Of a stretch of 64,000 bases of DNA, positions 17,370 to 26,392 are shown piece after piece. The first letter of the stretch is position 1; every line of letters starts with the position of its first letter. Origin of the DNA: Planctomycetota bacterium (lineage in GTDB: Bacteria > Planctomycetota > UBA1135 > GCA-002748355). The stretch spans positions 372,001 through 436,000 of the forward strand of contig JACKHW010000006.1 in NCBI GenBank assembly GCA_020638795.1, in the 5' to 3' direction. The notes under the pieces are model-generated. The model did not search any database. It was not told the origin of the DNA and saw nothing but the letters and a program-made list of their open reading frames with translations. The position numbers were made by a program, and so were the translations under genes.

Positions 17370-17918
17370 TCAGGCCGATTCGCTCGCGCGTCCCGAAGCC
17401 GCGAGGTTGGTCGCTCCGCGTCTCCGCAATCTGCTCGCGCGACGCTCGTTCTCGAGTTCGCGCCGAAGTTCTGATTCGCGCGACCTGCGTTCATCGAGTT
17501 CTTCGTGGAATGCTTGCTCGAGTTCGCCAGTCGAACTCGTCGCGCGTTTGCGCGCGGCTTCTTCGTCGTAGACGGGAGTGCCGGGAAGCATCGCGACCAA
17601 GAGTGTGTCCGAATCGTCGATCGGCTGCACCGCGTTCTTTCGGACCTCGAGGAAGTTGCCGGCCGTGGCGAGCCCATGACGATGGCTCCATCGCTCGGCG
17701 GGCCCGAGCTCGATCTGACCGTCCTCGTCGAGCAGGTAGGTCGGAGTCACGTCGAAGTAGCGGCAGAACGCGCGGAGCAACGGCAGGCTCGGTTGCGACA
17801 AGCCTTGCTCGATGTTCGAAATCGTGGCCTGTCGGATCCGGAGTTCCTTGGCCATCGTGGTCTGGGTCACTTTTTTGACCCGCGTTCTGAGGTAGTAGAG
17901 CTTCAAACCGAGGCTCAT
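17370..17918 (-). CDS. XRE-family transcriptional regulator
   Basis: A 182-residue DNA-binding protein. The ATG at 17918 has AGGAG 7 bases upstream. Residues 1-62 are a Cro/C1-type helix-turn-helix: KVTQTTMAKELRIRQATISN is the turn and recognition helix, followed by FDVTPTYLLDEDG. About 65-115 form a small middle region with VYDEEAARKR. The last 65 residues are a strongly charged helix, probably a coiled coil for oligomerisation (ELDERRSRESELRRELE). No ligand-binding domain is visible. Its targets are unknown; the 530-base region upstream, shared with subtilase 1, is the obvious place to look for its operator. Confidence 0.8.
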   Translation of the reverse strand: MSLGLKLYYLRTRVKKVTQTTMAKELRIRQATISNIEQGLSQPSLPLLRAFCRYFDVTPTYLLDEDGQIELGPAERWSHRHGLATAGNFLEVRKNAVQPIDDSDTLLVAMLPGTPVYDEEAARKRATSSTGELEQAFHEELDERRSRESELRRELENERRASRLRRRGATNLAASGRASESA

Positions 17919-18451
17919 GGTTCGCTCCTGAAATGGGAAACGGGGCTCCGAGGGGGTGTCGGGGTCTTCGCTTCCAGAGGGACTTCGATACGCGGAGAAT
18001 CGCATACAAAGCGCCCGGCGAGAAGGGGGAAATCAGACACTGCCGAGGTTCGACGTGACCATCGATTGGACGCCAGGAGTGCGTGAGTGCACCTAAACCT
18101 CGTCGATGAAAGAACATACAGAACAATCCCGAGACTGCGGATCCGACTGGATCCGGGGGTCCGGCACGCGTCTCGCCCGAGGGCTAGACTCGTGTCAGGG
18201 CGAATCCCCGAGGGAATCCGCCTGCAAGGCGCTCTACGTAGTTTTTCACCAGATCGGCTCGACTGCCTGTGACCTGAGTGCAGGAATGCACTAACTTCCC
18301 CCTGCGCACCGGGGATTCCGGCGCGTCCAACGTCCTTCTTTCTGTCTGTTCCCCGAGTGTTCGGCGCGTCCTGCCGCCTTCCGTACCGATCCTCGCCCAC
18401 TTCGTGCGGGTCGATCGGTCCTTGGGCGTCATGTCGACGTGACATTGCCCA
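17919..18451. other. Long divergent intergenic region
   Basis: This 533-base region separates the XRE regulator gene from the secreted subtilase gene and holds no coding frame I trust. A 13-base direct repeat, tccggcgcgtcc with variations, occurs near 18317 and 18360. A small stem agtgc/gcact lies near 18277-18292. An imperfect stem, accgatc pairing with gatcggt, lies about 60 bases ahead of the subtilase start and could affect its leader RNA. No known riboswitch or tRNA is recognised. Confidence 0.4.
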
Positions 18452-20755
18452 ATGAAACTCAAGCACGCTCTTCCGCTGTTCCCGGCCGTCCTGGCCGCCG
18501 GGGTCCTACGCTCCCAAGAGCCGGCGCAGCCGGTTGCCGTCGTTCAAGGTCCAGCCGCCGTGGCACCGCAGGTCGTTCCCGGCGAGTACCTCGTGCAGCA
18601 CGCCTCGGGCGTTTCTCTGACCGACTTGCGTGATGCCATCTACGCGAAGGCTTCGGCAGACGACGTGGATCGGATCGTCGCGGACCTCGTCCAGAAGGTC
18701 GAGCAGGAGCGCGAAGCGTTCGCGCGCGACGTCGAAGCACTCGGCGGCACGGTGGTCCAAAACTACTGGATCGTCGAAGGCAGCCACGTGCGTCTCGATG
18801 CCTCGAAGGTCGAAGGTCTTCGACGCATCGCCGGTGTCGTTCGTGTCGATCCCAACTGGATCCACTACCCGGTCCTCGCGACATCGACGAATGCGTCCAA
18901 CCACAACTCGGACGCGGCCAACGTCACGCGTGGTCTGACCAACAATCAACTCGTCGTCGGCACCGATCTGACGGTCGCGATCCTCGACACCGGCCTCGAT
19001 GCGGCCATGGGTACGTCGGGTCGCCCGCATCGCAGTTTCTACAAGAACGGAGATCCAGCGAATACGTCCGGAGCCGGCATCAGCGGTAGTCGCATGCTGG
19101 GTCGTTTCGTTGCCGCGGGTGCGAGCGGAACAGGCGAAGACGACAACGGTCACGGGTCTGCCTGCGCATCGTGTTCGGCCGGTGCCACGTGGCCTGGCAA
19201 CGACGCAGGTTTCGCGCCGGACGCGAATATCGTCGGGTGGAAGGTGAGCGCTTCGTCGAATGGAGGTGCGTCGACGAGCGCGATAGCCGATGGGTTCCAA
19301 CAAACCCTTGCCAACGTCACGCGCTACAAGATCGTCGCCGCGAACAACAGCTACAGTGGCTCGCCGTCCATGACCGAGATGGCGCAGCAAGCCGCGGATC
19401 GATGCGCCTACGTCGGCAACATCAACGTGTGCGTCCCGGCGGGCAACAGCGCGAGCAACGTGACGGCGACGCAAGCCGGGTACAACGCACTCAATGCCGG
19501 CTCGATCAACAAGAACTCGACGACGCGCTCGAGCTTCAGTGGGTATGGCACGCAGACGACCGGAAAGATCATCCCGGACATCGCGGCAATCGGTGCGAGC
19601 CTCAACATGACGAACAAGGACTCGGAGTCGACCGTCTTGCGGGCGAGCGGCACGTCGTTCTCGTCACCGAGTGTGGCCGGCGCGGCGGTACTCGTGCGTC
19701 ATGCGAATCCGCTGATCACTGCACTCGAAGCCAAGGCGGTCCTGCTCCGCAACACGCGCACCGGCACGATGGGCTCGGGACTCGGGTCGGGCGTCCTTCA
19801 AGCCGACCTCGCCGTCAATGCCGCGATTCGCGGCGAATTCACGAGCGGGATGTTATCGACGGCGACTCCGTTCGCGGATCACTCCGTCAAGGTTCAGCAG
19901 GGCGTTCGCACGAGTGTCGCATTGACGTGGTGGCGCAAGAACACCGGGTCGAGCGCGAACAACGACCTCGCTCTATCGATCTACGACGCGTCCAACAACC
20001 TCGTGGCCTCCTCGCGCATGAGTGCTGCGAACAGCTACGAGCGCGTCGAGTTCATTCCCGCGATCACGGGAATCTATCGTGCGCGTGTCGACGGCACGTT
20101 CGTCGATTCGGTCGTCGACTATGCGATCGCGGGCGCGGACCCGACCAACCCGCCGAAGAAGCCGACGTTGACCGCGATCTCGGTTTCGACGACTCCGCTT
20201 CGCACGTCGACGCCGATCACGCTGACCGGCACCGAACTCCTCGGCGTCACCGAAGTCATCATCGGTACGACCAGCGTACCGGCGAAGAACGCGACGGCCA
20301 CGACGGTGCAGTTCGACCCGCCACAGCCGGCTTTGCTCGGCCCGACCACGGTCAAGGTCAAGAACCTCGGTGGCGAGAGCAATGCGCTGACGCTTACGTA
20401 CGTCGGCGTCCATCCACCGATCTACGAGGGGCCGGCGATCCTCGTGTCCAACGGCAACTATTACGACAGCATGACCTGTGACGACGGCTGGGTCGGCTTG
20501 GTGTTCGTCTCCGGCAGCGACAAGCCCAGTGTGTTGTCCGGCGTGGTGAACCTCGGGATCGGCGACAACTTCGCGCAGCTCTTCCAGCTGTTCACGTTCG
20601 TCTGCGACAAGTCCGGAACCGCGACGCAGTTCTGGGTCATGCCCGCGGGACTCGCGGGCAAGACCTTCTACACGCAGATCATCGCCGTCGACTCCAAGAC
20701 GCTCAAACTGCCGTTCGAGTCGTCGAACGTGATCAAGCGCAGCGTTCTCTTTTGA
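18452..20755 (+). CDS. Secreted subtilisin-like serine protease (S8) with TIG domain
   Basis: A 767-residue exported peptidase. Residues 1-21 form a signal peptide. Residues 40-140 form a propeptide-like domain with a helical block and EALGGTVVQNYWIVEG. The S8 catalytic domain spans about 165-455: Asp179 in AILDTG, His234 in DDNGHGSACAS, the oxyanion Asn332 in PAGNS and the nucleophile Ser402 in SGTSFSSP. It is followed by a beta-sandwich resembling proprotein or PPC-type domains (about 470-555) and an IPT/TIG immunoglobulin-like domain (PTLTAISVSTTPL onward, about 570-655). The last 100 residues are another beta domain. It shares its propeptide and catalytic layout with the subtilase at 27201-29837. 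Likely extracellular protein degradation. Confidence 0.9.
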   Translation: MKLKHALPLFPAVLAAGVLRSQEPAQPVAVVQGPAAVAPQVVPGEYLVQHASGVSLTDLRDAIYAKASADDVDRIVADLVQKVEQEREAFARDVEALGGTVVQNYWIVEGSHVRLDASKVEGLRRIAGVVRVDPNWIHYPVLATSTNASNHNSDAANVTRGLTNNQLVVGTDLTVAILDTGLDAAMGTSGRPHRSFYKNGDPANTSGAGISGSRMLGRFVAAGASGTGEDDNGHGSACASCSAGATWPGNDAGFAPDANIVGWKVSASSNGGASTSAIADGFQQTLANVTRYKIVAANNSYSGSPSMTEMAQQAADRCAYVGNINVCVPAGNSASNVTATQAGYNALNAGSINKNSTTRSSFSGYGTQTTGKIIPDIAAIGASLNMTNKDSESTVLRASGTSFSSPSVAGAAVLVRHANPLITALEAKAVLLRNTRTGTMGSGLGSGVLQADLAVNAAIRGEFTSGMLSTATPFADHSVKVQQGVRTSVALTWWRKNTGSSANNDLALSIYDASNNLVASSRMSAANSYERVEFIPAITGIYRARVDGTFVDSVVDYAIAGADPTNPPKKPTLTAISVSTTPLRTSTPITLTGTELLGVTEVIIGTTSVPAKNATATTVQFDPPQPALLGPTTVKVKNLGGESNALTLTYVGVHPPIYEGPAILVSNGNYYDSMTCDDGWVGLVFVSGSDKPSVLSGVVNLGIGDNFAQLFQLFTFVCDKSGTATQFWVMPAGLAGKTFYTQIIAVDSKTLKLPFESSNVIKRSVLF

Positions 20756-20757
20756 GA

Positions 20758-21393
20758 TCAGGCGTCGCCGAGTTCGCGCAAGACCGCGCGAATTGGTGAC
20801 GCGTCACTGCCTGCGATCTTGAGTGGCAGCGCAATGAGTTCGTAGTGCCCTTCGGGCACGGCGCTCAGATCGAGGTTTTCGAGTATCGCGATGCCGCCGC
20901 GCAACAAGACCTTGTGCGCGGTCATTTCCTTCGACGTGAAGTGATCGATCGAAGGCGTGTCGAGACCGACGAGGCGAAGGCCCAACTCGACCGCCGTGCG
21001 CGCAGCGGCTTCGCCGAACGCGCAAAACTCTTCGTCGAATCGTCGCTCGTCGTGCGAAGCGTTCGTCCGGAACAACGCGCGTTCTTCGCCGGCGAGGCGA
21101 CGGACGACGCGTTCGGGAACGAATCCGCCCTCGGGCTCGACGTGCACGACGATGCACCTGCCGAGGTAAGCATCGAGCGGTACTCGGTCGATGGACATGC
21201 CATCATCCAAGAAGTGCATCGGTGCGTCGCCGTGCGTGCCGTTGTGTACGGATGTGTGCACCGTCGATACGTTGCAGGAGTTCCCGCTGTCGATTCTCAT
21301 GATCCAGTCGCGCGTGAACGGCGAGTCGCCGGGCCACGTCGCTGTCTCGGGACCGAGAGTCTCCGAGATGTCCCAGATGCGTCGGCGCTTCAT
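20758..21393 (-). CDS. kynB: Kynurenine formamidase (cyclase family)
   Basis: KynB-type arylformamidase, which hydrolyses N-formylkynurenine to kynurenine and formate in tryptophan breakdown. The 211-residue length is typical. The metal-binding signature is at 50-61: His50, His54 and Asp56 within HNGTHGDAPMHF. A second conserved block LVGLDTPSIDHF follows near residue 140, and the typical C-terminal YELIALPLKIAGSDASPIRA at about 182-202. The start overlaps the stop of the kynureninase gene (ATGA), which strongly supports the kynurenine rather than a generic cyclase assignment. No tryptophan 2,3-dioxygenase gene is in the window. It ends two bases from the convergent subtilase stop. Confidence 0.9.
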   Translation of the reverse strand: MKRRRIWDISETLGPETATWPGDSPFTRDWIMRIDSGNSCNVSTVHTSVHNGTHGDAPMHFLDDGMSIDRVPLDAYLGRCIVVHVEPEGGFVPERVVRRLAGEERALFRTNASHDERRFDEEFCAFGEAAARTAVELGLRLVGLDTPSIDHFTSKEMTAHKVLLRGGIAILENLDLSAVPEGHYELIALPLKIAGSDASPIRAVLRELGDA

Positions 21394-22586
21394 CCGGGCT
21401 TGTGCTCCTTACCGACGAAACGCTCGTAGGCGCGCGTCTCGAGGATGTCGTCGATGGCGGCAATGGCCGCCTCGCACTCGGCATCGAGCGTGTAGAAGTG
21501 CGGCGCGATGCGAATACCCGCGCCGGGTCGGTAGTCGACGATGATGTCGCGTGACAGCAGTTCTTGGCAGACTTCGTATCCGTGGGGGACGTCGATCGCG
21601 ATCGTCCCGCCGCGAACTTCGGGGTCCGCCGGTGCGTGCACGCGGTAGTCGCGAGCGGTCGCGAGTTCGTAGAGCCTCGCGGTCTGACGCATGGATTGCT
21701 CGCGCACACGCTCGATGCCGACTTCGCCGAGGATGCGAATCCCTGCGCGACCGGCATAGAGCGCAGGGACATTCGGAGTCCCGTGCAAGAAGCGCCAACC
21801 GTCGTTTCGAAGGTCTTGCGGCCCTGGGTCGAAATCGAATGGACGTTTGTGTGCCATCCAGCCCGTGAACGCGGGATAGAGATCTTTCGTGAGATCCGGG
21901 TCGACGTAGAGAAAGACGTTGCCCGGCCCGCCACAGAGGAACTTGAGTGCGCCGCCTACGGCCGCGTGCACGCCCCACGCCTCGAGGTGTAGCGGAACCG
22001 TTCCGACCGATTGGAAGACGTCGAGCAGAACGATGGCGCCCACGGAACGTGCCTTGGCGACGATCGCCTTCGCGTCCTGGATGAAGGCCGACCGGAAGAG
22101 CACGTGGCTGATCGGTACCAGCGCGGTCTCGTCGTCGATCGCATCGAGGAGATCGTCCGTTGGTACGTGGATCCCATCGGGACTCGCGATGCGTTCGATG
22201 TGGCAGCCTTGCTGACGCGCGATTCCCTCGTAGAGATACATGAGGGACGGGAAGTTGAGTTCGGTGAATACGATCTTGTTGCGCTGTGTGAAGTCGAGCG
22301 CAGACGCGAAGACGGCGGACGCGATCGTCACGTTCTGGTGCATCGAGATCGCTGGCGCTGGGCAGCCCAGGATCGGCGCGAGCAACTGTGCGACCTCGTC
22401 CTGCATGGTCCACCACCCCTCGGCCCATGAGCGCACGCCGCGTCGTTCCCACAGATCTGCGTAGGCAGCCAGGCTGTCGCGCGTCGATCGCGGCATCGCG
22501 CCCAGCGAGTTGCTCACGAGGTAATTGGTCGTTTGCGTGATCGGAAACTCGTCACGCCACGCAGCGAGATCTTGTTGGGTCGCCAT
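21390..22586 (-). CDS. kynU: Kynureninase
   Basis: PLP-dependent kynureninase of the class V aminotransferase fold, 398 residues, which cleaves kynurenine to anthranilate and alanine. The N-terminal NYLVSNSLGAMP, the HQNVT segment that contacts the cofactor phosphate, the aspartate in IVLLDVFQSVG and the lysine in GALKFLCGGPG that should bind PLP are all visible, as is the C-terminal RGGTIAIDVPHG. Substitution of the usual SHKWLNGGPG by ALKFLCGGPG is a departure, so a related hydrolase activity is possible. The ATG at 22586 was preferred to the GTG at 22592. It is the first gene of a two-gene unit with kynB. Confidence 0.85.
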   Translation of the reverse strand: MATQQDLAAWRDEFPITQTTNYLVSNSLGAMPRSTRDSLAAYADLWERRGVRSWAEGWWTMQDEVAQLLAPILGCPAPAISMHQNVTIASAVFASALDFTQRNKIVFTELNFPSLMYLYEGIARQQGCHIERIASPDGIHVPTDDLLDAIDDETALVPISHVLFRSAFIQDAKAIVAKARSVGAIVLLDVFQSVGTVPLHLEAWGVHAAVGGALKFLCGGPGNVFLYVDPDLTKDLYPAFTGWMAHKRPFDFDPGPQDLRNDGWRFLHGTPNVPALYAGRAGIRILGEVGIERVREQSMRQTARLYELATARDYRVHAPADPEVRGGTIAIDVPHGYEVCQELLSRDIIVDYRPGAGIRIAPHFYTLDAECEAAIAAIDDILETRAYERFVGKEHKPG

Positions 22587-22744
22587 GACCACAACTCTGG
22601 GACCAGATTCGCGTCGCCGCCATCCGAATCCCAGGGCAGCGGGGCGAAATACCCTTACCAGTGTCCCCCGTCAGGAGTTCGTCTCATTTGTCGTGGCGGA
22701 TCGACGCCCATCGCTGCGTTGCACGCAGCGCGGCTCTCCTGCCA

Positions 22745-24952
22745 TCAGTCGTAGATTCTGCCGGTCGGGAAGCGATCCAAATGGATCTGCCACCATTTGT
22801 TGGCGGAGAGCCTCTCGATGCCGGCGCCACGATGCATCTGCCACAGTTCGTTGGCACGTCTCAAGAACAGCGCTCTGTCGTCGTCGCGACCCTTCTCCGA
22901 GGCGAGTTCGGCGGCGAGCACGAGGGCCGGACTCGCGAATTCCTGGCAACCGATGCCGGTTCCTGATTTGAAGTTCGCGGGGTTGCCGATCGCGTACGCA
23001 TGCTTCGGTCCCACGCCTTCTTCCCACCCGTCCGTGCACAAAATGCGGGAGACGGTCAACGCGAGCTCCGCGAAGCGCGGATCGCCGAACTCCCTGTATG
23101 CGGCGATCATGCCCATCACATACGCCGCTTGCTGCCATGGGGAATCGTAGGGAACGCCTTCACCGACGGCGCGCGCATCGCCGAACTGCGCGACCGCGGC
23201 GCCCGATTCGCGTTGCGCCTCCTCGAGGATCGGGATGCGCTCGACCGCGAGCTGCCGCAGCGATTCGTTGCGAGTCGCACGGTGGATCAGTGCGAGACCC
23301 TTCATGCACCATCCCTCTCCACGAGTGTGACGCGGAGTGGAGAAGTAGTACTTCGCAGGGCGAAGCATGCCCTTCAGTTGTTCGCCGAGTAGCGCGAGTT
23401 CGTCCTTCATCCACGCCATCCCGGTCATGCAGTAGCACTCGTAGAGGAGGTCGATGGTGAAGTGCTCATAATCGAACGCGTTGAAACCGTAGGGCCCGCG
23501 ATACGGAAGCAGCAGTTCGCGTCGGTGCAGTTCGGTGATTTCGGGAAGGTGATTGCGTCCGAGCGTCTCGCGCGAGACCCACTGCTCGCCGCGCCGCATC
23601 GGCAAACCCTCGAGATAGATGTCCTGCTCGGGTGCCACCTGGAGGCCGAACAGGTGATAGGGGCGCACACTCTGTTGCAACGATTGAGCGATCCCCATCA
23701 CCATCAGTCCTCGATCTTTGGTTCGATAGGCCTCATGGAGTGCGATCGGCGTGTTCCGAGGTGTTCCGGTTTGATGCGTCGACGCGGCGTCGCCCCAAGT
23801 GCCGAACACGCCGAAGTGCTCCCGAGCTCGCCACTGACGGTAGGTCTTGTCGGCGAGGGCTCGCGCTCGCGGCGTCGCCGGTGCGGGACCGCCGTGCGCG
23901 TTGGCTGCGCCTGATCGACGCAGGTCCGCGAGGTCGACCATCGGGATCAAGGGCGCGGCAGCGAGGGCATGTGCGCTTTCGCGGCGACGTTGTTCTTCTT
24001 CGTTCGTACTCGCGATTCGCGGGTTGCCGAGCGGAGCGAACATCACGAGATCGAACAGCTTCGTGCATCCGTCGCCAAGGTAGAGGCCCTTGCCGGGGCC
24101 GATCAAATCCTGGCGCCAACCCACGAACTCTCCGTCTTCATGGATCTCGGTCGGCGGTCGCAGTTCGTTTTCCTGCACGTAACGCGGAACGAACGCGAGT
24201 TCTTTCCCGCGGATCATGAGCGAGAAGCGCCGGAACCGCACGTTGCCGAGCGGATACAGGTTTGGGTCCTTGGACTCGCCCGGATTGTCCGCACCTCGAT
24301 AGTCATTGCCGAGGACCAGCGTGAACTCGGCATGCGCGCAGAAGTGGAAGAACGTCAGGTAGGCGGTCAGCGACAGGAAATCGCGACCGATCCCGGGCTT
24401 CTTGGGGTCCTTCGGACGGTGATAGCTGCGCAGCCGATACGTGATGAGGTAAGGCGTCGAGACGACGACGCCGTTGGGGCCGGCGGTGTAGTCGAGCTCG
24501 AGTCCGGTGTCGTAGACGGTGCCATAGACGTCCTCGACCTCGGTGCGGATCTTCCCCTGGAGAATCGGCGCGAGGAGCCATGGTGCGGCGATCGTCAGGC
24601 GATCTTTCGGGACCGCCTTGCCGACGATGATCTCGTAGTGGTGCAAGGCCGACGGATCGAGGATGTCGAAGAACTGGGCCTGCGCCCATTGGATCGAGCC
24701 GTCGTTCCAATACGTGAGTGGCAGCCAGGCTGTGTCGATGCCGCGCACCTGGAGGTTCGCGAGGTTCTTGTAAGCGCCCTTCGCGAACGGAATCGAAGCA
24801 CGGACGATCTCCTGGCGGATCACCGGAGCCGTGTTTTCGACCGTGAATCCGACGATCGGTCGACCGAGCTGCGCTCGCACGGGGCTCGCGGCGACGTGGG
24901 TGCCCGCGGCGACGACGATGGCCGCGACGAACGCGCGGAGTCGGGACTGCAT
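22745..24952 (-). CDS. Secreted exo-rhamnogalacturonan-lyase-like protein (PcRGLX/YetA type)
   Basis: A 735-residue exported protein. The ATG at 24952 opens a signal peptide (RLRAFVAAIVVAAGTHVAA, cleavage near VRAQL). Residues 30-320 are beta-rich with IPFAKGAYKNLANLQVRG and TYWNDGSIQWAQAQFFD, a pattern I associate with the N-terminal part of PcRGLX/YetA-type rhamnogalacturonan lyases. The second half (about 400-735) is alpha-helical with repeated Trp, His and Tyr, as in an alpha/alpha barrel: GFNAFDYEHFTID, HTRGEGWCMKGLAL, PYDSPWQQAAYVMG. The assignment is from family memory; catalytic residues cannot be named. It may degrade pectic or other acidic polysaccharide outside the cell. It follows a 158-base gap with no clear features before kynU. 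Confidence 0.55.
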   Translation of the reverse strand: MQSRLRAFVAAIVVAAGTHVAASPVRAQLGRPIVGFTVENTAPVIRQEIVRASIPFAKGAYKNLANLQVRGIDTAWLPLTYWNDGSIQWAQAQFFDILDPSALHHYEIIVGKAVPKDRLTIAAPWLLAPILQGKIRTEVEDVYGTVYDTGLELDYTAGPNGVVVSTPYLITYRLRSYHRPKDPKKPGIGRDFLSLTAYLTFFHFCAHAEFTLVLGNDYRGADNPGESKDPNLYPLGNVRFRRFSLMIRGKELAFVPRYVQENELRPPTEIHEDGEFVGWRQDLIGPGKGLYLGDGCTKLFDLVMFAPLGNPRIASTNEEEQRRRESAHALAAAPLIPMVDLADLRRSGAANAHGGPAPATPRARALADKTYRQWRAREHFGVFGTWGDAASTHQTGTPRNTPIALHEAYRTKDRGLMVMGIAQSLQQSVRPYHLFGLQVAPEQDIYLEGLPMRRGEQWVSRETLGRNHLPEITELHRRELLLPYRGPYGFNAFDYEHFTIDLLYECYCMTGMAWMKDELALLGEQLKGMLRPAKYYFSTPRHTRGEGWCMKGLALIHRATRNESLRQLAVERIPILEEAQRESGAAVAQFGDARAVGEGVPYDSPWQQAAYVMGMIAAYREFGDPRFAELALTVSRILCTDGWEEGVGPKHAYAIGNPANFKSGTGIGCQEFASPALVLAAELASEKGRDDDRALFLRRANELWQMHRGAGIERLSANKWWQIHLDRFPTGRIYD

Positions 24953-25147
24953 GATCCGAGCATAGCAGTCAGCGCCGTCAACCTGCGGAGTCCGTGTCGG
25001 CGAAGCCACGGCGTGATCGCGCGCGCCGCCGCCCCGAGCGATTCGTCCTCGACCCGGGAGCACTCGGCGACCCCAACCGTTATTCTGCTTTCGTCCGGCC
25101 GCCACGGTGGCCCGTAGCTCCGCTTTCCGCATCATTCCGTGGTCCCC

Positions 25148-26392
25148 ATGATTTGTTTCGATCGTCGATCCGCGTCCCTTCTCTTGGCCGGCTGCCTCGT
25201 GCTGCCACTGGCACGTCCCGCATCTGCGAGCTTCCAAGACGAGAAGCCCGGTGAAGCGCAGAGCGGGGACATCCCGCCGATGAACGAAGACAAGCCGATC
25301 CCGGAAGGCTGCTGGTTCAAGAAGATCCATATCAGTTTCGGCAAGCAGACGGAGTCGACCGAACCAATTCGGCTCAAGGGGGAGTACGAATTCGAGAACA
25401 AGAGTGGTGCGGATCAGGAGATCACACTCCTCACCTCGAGCTGCAAGTGCCAAGAGCTCGAACTCTTCGTCAACGGCGAAAAGCAGTCGCTCGAGAAGAA
25501 GCTCGACGTTCAGCAGTCGCTCAAGGAGCCGATCAAGGTTCCGAAGGACGCGAGCGGCACGATCAAGCTCGTGTTCGATGTGAGTGGCCCCGCTGGACAG
25601 CGCTCGGGTTTCATTCAGGTCAACACGACGGATGCGAAGATGCCGACGTTCAACCTGACTGTCGATGCGGCGATCGATGCGGCGTTCTTGGTCGAACCCC
25701 CGATCGTCGATCTGGGCAAAATGTCGCCGGTCGAGGCCAAGCCGTGGTCAGTCAAGGTACGGTGCATGCTCGACGGTGCATGGGAGCTGTCCGAGAAACC
25801 GCTCGACCCGATCACGCCTGGGATGTCGATCCAATCGGTCGATGTCGGCACCGACGAACGCGGCAAGTTCTATGAGATCAAAGGTGTCTACGGTCCGAAT
25901 CTCGACGAAGGCGCGCTCGGTGGAAACCTCCTCTTCAAGACGAATCGTGATGGTCGCAACGTCCTCGTCGGCGTGCGGGCTGAGGTCAAGTCGAAGGTCC
26001 ATTTGACGCCAGGCTTCTTCTCGCTCAATCGATTCAAGCGAGCGGATGGCTGCGAGGACACGGTCTACATCTGGCCGAACGACATCGCGAACGAAGAGAT
26101 CGCGGTCGATCACGTCGAGGTCGTCGAGAGCAACTACAAGGAAGGTGGCATCGAATACGAGGTCGTGCCACCGACGCCACTCGACCCTGCCAAGGGTGTG
26201 GTCGAAGTCGAGATACCGCGCCGCACCGAGGGTGGCATCCCCGCGCACAAACTGTGGCGCATTCGGGTGCACGTCAAACCAGGCCTCGAACTCGAAGGCG
26301 TTGCACGACGTCTGAGTTCGACGATCAAGGTGCATTTCAAGGGCGACGGCATGGTGCCCAAGACCGTGCGCTTCAACGGCTTCCCGTACTGA
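25148..26392 (+). CDS. Exported DUF1573-type protein
   Basis: A 414-residue exported beta-rich protein. The ATG at 25148 begins a signal peptide (residues 1-27, cleaved near PASAS). About 50-170 resemble the DUF1573 Ig-like domain: GEYEFENKSGADQEITLLTSSCKCQE has the SSCGC-like cysteine pair (Cys99 and Cys101), and the block ends PKDASGTIKLVFDVSG. Two further Ig-like domains follow, each opening with a strand of the type PPIVDLGK. Such proteins are common in Planctomycetota and Bacteroidota, without a settled function. The 195 bases before it are the promoter region shared with the divergent lyase-like gene; TATTCT at 25081 is a possible -10. Its 3' end overlaps the converging DUF434 gene by 20 bases. 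Confidence 0.75.
   Translation: MICFDRRSASLLLAGCLVLPLARPASASFQDEKPGEAQSGDIPPMNEDKPIPEGCWFKKIHISFGKQTESTEPIRLKGEYEFENKSGADQEITLLTSSCKCQELELFVNGEKQSLEKKLDVQQSLKEPIKVPKDASGTIKLVFDVSGPAGQRSGFIQVNTTDAKMPTFNLTVDAAIDAAFLVEPPIVDLGKMSPVEAKPWSVKVRCMLDGAWELSEKPLDPITPGMSIQSVDVGTDERGKFYEIKGVYGPNLDEGALGGNLLFKTNRDGRNVLVGVRAEVKSKVHLTPGFFSLNRFKRADGCEDTVYIWPNDIANEEIAVDHVEVVESNYKEGGIEYEVVPPTPLDPAKGVVEVEIPRRTEGGIPAHKLWRIRVHVKPGLELEGVARRLSSTIKVHFKGDGMVPKTVRFNGFPY

Noticed and set aside
17919..18451. Riboswitch or tRNA in the long gap before subtilase 1
   Set aside because: I looked for tRNA arms and for c-di-GMP, TPP, cobalamin and SAM riboswitch consensus elements and found no convincing match.
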